DNA of 7,166 nt from an uncultured bacterium (GTDB lineage: Bacteria; Bacillota; Clostridia; Lachnospirales; Lachnospiraceae): contig CAJMMS010000074.1 of assembly GCA_905214675.1 (NCBI GenBank), positions 1-7,166 on the forward strand, given 5' to 3'. Made by a program: the position numbers and the translations under genes. The notes under the pieces were generated by a model that saw nothing but the letters and a program-made list of their open reading frames with translations, was not told where the DNA came from and ran no database searches. Each line of letters begins with the position of its first letter. The first letter of the stretch is position 1. Below, one piece after another: positions 5,499 through 7,166 of the stretch.

Positions 5499-5546
5499 CC
5501 CCTTTTTTCAAATTTTTTTATTTTTTTCTAAAAAACTTTTTCAAAG

Positions 5547-5586
5547 TGCCGGGAAGCCTTATTTTATGCGGCTTCCCGGCATTTTT
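5547..5586. terminator. 12-bp perfect hairpin terminator at the 3' end of the cyclase gene
   Basis: TGCCGGGAAGCC (5547-5558), 11-nt loop, GGCTTCCCGGCA (5570-5581). It begins 29 nt after the stop codon of the minus-strand cyclase gene, so it most likely ends that mRNA. The immediate U-tail is weaker on the minus strand (CTTTG, with T6 further on) than on the plus strand (five T at 5582-5586), so it probably works in both directions. Confidence 0.75.
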
Positions 5587-5609
5587 CAGTTATACAGTAA
5601 AACAAATAT

Positions 5610-6860
5610 TTATATTCCAAGTTCACTCTGATATTCTTTTTTATGTTCCCTCTTCTGATTATACATCACTTCGTCAGCCTCATGAAGCAATGTATCCAGA
5701 TCTACCTTATCATGATTCCGGGGAACTCCTACAATTCCACAGCTGAAGTTGCGGGCATAATTGGTTTTTTCTCTCAGGACAAACTGTTTCTGAATATCTG
5801 ACAGGCGCTTCCTTGCATCATCGCCTGCACAATCCCGCATCAGAATGCAAAATTCATCTCCACCAATCCGGGCAAAAATATCTTCTTCACGGATATTTTC
5901 ATTTACGATCCTGACAAAAAAGCGGATATATGCATCACCCTCCTGATGTCCAAACGTATCATTGATATATTTCAGGTGATCCAGGTCACAGTAGCAGACC
6001 GAAACCGGCTCCCCTGTCTTCAAAATCTCTTCTGCTTTTTCTTTCAGATAAAAACGGTTGCCAATTCTGGTGAGCATGTCCTGATATGCTTCCGCTTTCA
6101 GCTGTTCTTCCTTGACTCTCGTTTCCGTAACTTCCTGAACAATATTCACATACGCCCATTCTCCCTGCCATTTCATCTTACCGGTAGTAATCGCATAAAA
6201 TCGATGATCGGAATCTTCGGCTTCCCATTTCCACTCATACAGTTCTTTTCGTCTGTTATTCTTCTGCGTTTTCTGTTCAATCTGACTGATCCACTGCTTA
6301 TAAACATCCCAGTTCCGTACTTCATCTTCCGTTCTCCGGTTACTGTACAGAAGGCTCTGTCCGTCCAGACTGATCACCAGGATTTCTTCTTCGCTTCTTG
6401 CGATCAGTTCCATCAGAAGCTGACTGTAACTCTCTGCCATCTCCGCATGTTTCTTTTCCTGCTCGACGATAAGTTTCAGAGATCTTTCCCTCTCCCGAAG
6501 CTGCTCCGTCATGGTATTAAAAGCCTCCGAGAATTCCCCCAGATAAGAAACTGTCTGGGAATAATCCCCCTTGGCTACCTGCTTGGCCTGCCAGGTCAGA
6601 TGATTCAGGTTCGCATGGATATTTTTGAGATTTTCACACAGAAAATTCTCTCTGGCGGGCTTAAAGCTGGAAAGGTCTCCTTTGGATAATGCGGCAGAAC
6701 ATTGTTTCATTTCCTTTACTGCCGTTTCCAGATACTGCAAACCCATTCCAAGTTTTCGAAAAGGCTCATCCAGGCTGTCTATCTCCAGAGTTTTCACTTC
6801 AGAATCGTATAAAATTGATCTCAGATATTCAAATAACAGTTCGCAGTTTCTGTCTTCCAT
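5610..6860 (-). CDS. Soluble diguanylate cyclase, HAMP-like/PAS-like/GGDEF
   Basis: Makes cyclic di-GMP from two GTP. The 416-aa product has no membrane segment or signal peptide, so it is cytoplasmic. Order: two HAMP-like helical repeats (about 40-85 with LSKGDLS at 58-64, and 86-130 with VAKGDYSQTV at 95-104), a coiled linker to about 150, a PAS-like sensor (about 155-248, ending YVNIVQEVTETRVKEEQ), then GGDEF (about 255-410). The cyclase is complete: DMLTRIGNRFYL at 261-272, CDLDHLKYIND at 291-301 with metal Asp292, GGDEF at 333-337, and EADEVMYNQK at 394-403. The I-site RxxD (Arg324 to Asp327) sits five residues before GGDEF, so product inhibition is expected. Start ATG 6860 has AGAGG 8 nt upstream. 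It begins 20 nt after the V4R gene and is almost surely in the same operon; the V4R protein is the likely input. Confidence 0.92.
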   Translation of the reverse strand: MEDRNCELLFEYLRSILYDSEVKTLEIDSLDEPFRKLGMGLQYLETAVKEMKQCSAALSKGDLSSFKPARENFLCENLKNIHANLNHLTWQAKQVAKGDYSQTVSYLGEFSEAFNTMTEQLRERERSLKLIVEQEKKHAEMAESYSQLLMELIARSEEEILVISLDGQSLLYSNRRTEDEVRNWDVYKQWISQIEQKTQKNNRRKELYEWKWEAEDSDHRFYAITTGKMKWQGEWAYVNIVQEVTETRVKEEQLKAEAYQDMLTRIGNRFYLKEKAEEILKTGEPVSVCYCDLDHLKYINDTFGHQEGDAYIRFFVRIVNENIREEDIFARIGGDEFCILMRDCAGDDARKRLSDIQKQFVLREKTNYARNFSCGIVGVPRNHDKVDLDTLLHEADEVMYNQKREHKKEYQSELGI

Positions 6861-6880
6861 TTATCAAACCTCTATTCCGA

Positions 6881-7166
6881 TCATTCCTGTACATCTGCAT
6901 GAAAACGGCAAACTCTGTCTCCCGTTGCCCAGCAGTCAACTTCTACCGCCGTGTACGGCTTTCCGGAGTACAGAGAAAGGATTCCTGCTATAAAACCTTC
7001 ATCATAATTACATACGGTTTCCCCGAGAACAGGAAGCCCTGAACAGTCTGCATCTTCCGCAACGGTCAGGATAATTTTTCCGGTTTCTTCATTTACATCC
7101 TCAATACGGAGAACCCCGATTTTCAGCTCCTGCATTTTTTTCTGAAGTTCATTGACAAACTGATCC
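6881..7166 (-). CDS. V4R-domain ligand-sensor protein, C-terminal part
   Basis: The reading frame is open to the window edge, so the N-terminus is missing; the ATG at 7135 is internal. The visible 94 residues are a V4R (4-vinyl-reductase-like) domain, the small-molecule-binding fold also found in the XylR/DmpR/MopR phenol sensors and in BchJ-like proteins. The signature runs LGETVCNYDEGFIAGIL then YTAVEVDCWATGDRVCRF. Cys52, Glu75, Cys78 and Cys86 of the fragment reproduce the 23/3/8 spacing of the zinc site I recall for MopR (Cys155, Glu178, Cys181, Cys189). The diguanylate cyclase starts 20 nt after its stop codon, in the same operon. It probably senses a hydrophobic or aromatic ligand and signals to the cyclase; ligand and partner contact are inference. 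Confidence 0.85.
   Translation of the reverse strand, partial: DQFVNELQKKMQELKIGVLRIEDVNEETGKIILTVAEDADCSGLPVLGETVCNYDEGFIAGILSLYSGKPYTAVEVDCWATGDRVCRFHADVQE

Noticed and set aside
5946..6689. 247-codon open frame on the plus strand
   Set aside because: It is antisense to the GGDEF gene, rich in Phe/Leu as shadow frames are, with no recognisable domain or ribosome site.

Overview
The window looks like chromosomal DNA from a low-to-moderate-GC Firmicute, most likely a gut Lachnospiraceae relative (Blautia, Dorea or Mediterraneibacter type). This rests on strong AGGAGG-type ribosome sites, U-tailed hairpin terminators, a lysine riboswitch, a clostridial-type acyl-ACP thioesterase and the CvfB-DnaE neighbourhood. 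Genus is inference. Every real gene is on the minus strand, so transcription runs from high to low coordinates. No CRISPR array, insertion sequence, phage gene or defence island is visible.

In transcription order: (1) 7166-5610 is a two-gene unit. It holds the C-terminal part of a V4R-domain ligand sensor with all four residues of an XylR/MopR-type zinc site, then a soluble HAMP-like/GGDEF diguanylate cyclase with its inhibitory I-site. (2) 5586-5322 holds a strong hairpin, an A-tract-rich consensus promoter, tRNA-Gln(CUG) and its terminator. (3) 5275-3703 holds an acyl-ACP thioesterase, then AraD (L-ribulose-5-phosphate 4-epimerase) and its terminator. (4) 3702-3211 is a non-coding stretch with a large inverted repeat in front of a small XRE-family repressor.

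(5) 3161-1094 is a complete lysine-responsive unit: promoter, lysine riboswitch aptamer (P1-P5 and a kissing loop), terminator/antiterminator switch, then an NhaC-superfamily transporter and its terminator. The riboswitch argues that the transporter handles lysine (LysW type) and is not a simple Na+/H+ antiporter. (6) 1068-159 is cvfB (S1-domain RNA-binding protein) with an extended -10 promoter. (7) 145-1 holds a long nested hairpin/terminator and then, at the very edge, the TTG start and first 17 codons of DNA polymerase III alpha (dnaE).

The genes mostly form independent short units. The clear functional couplings are the riboswitch with its transporter, and the V4R sensor with the cyclase. 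The most useful observations are the lysine assignment of the NhaC-family protein, the intact zinc tetrad in the V4R protein beside a cyclase, the hairpin directly against the dnaE ribosome site, and the dyad in front of the XRE gene. I see no convincing wholly new system.
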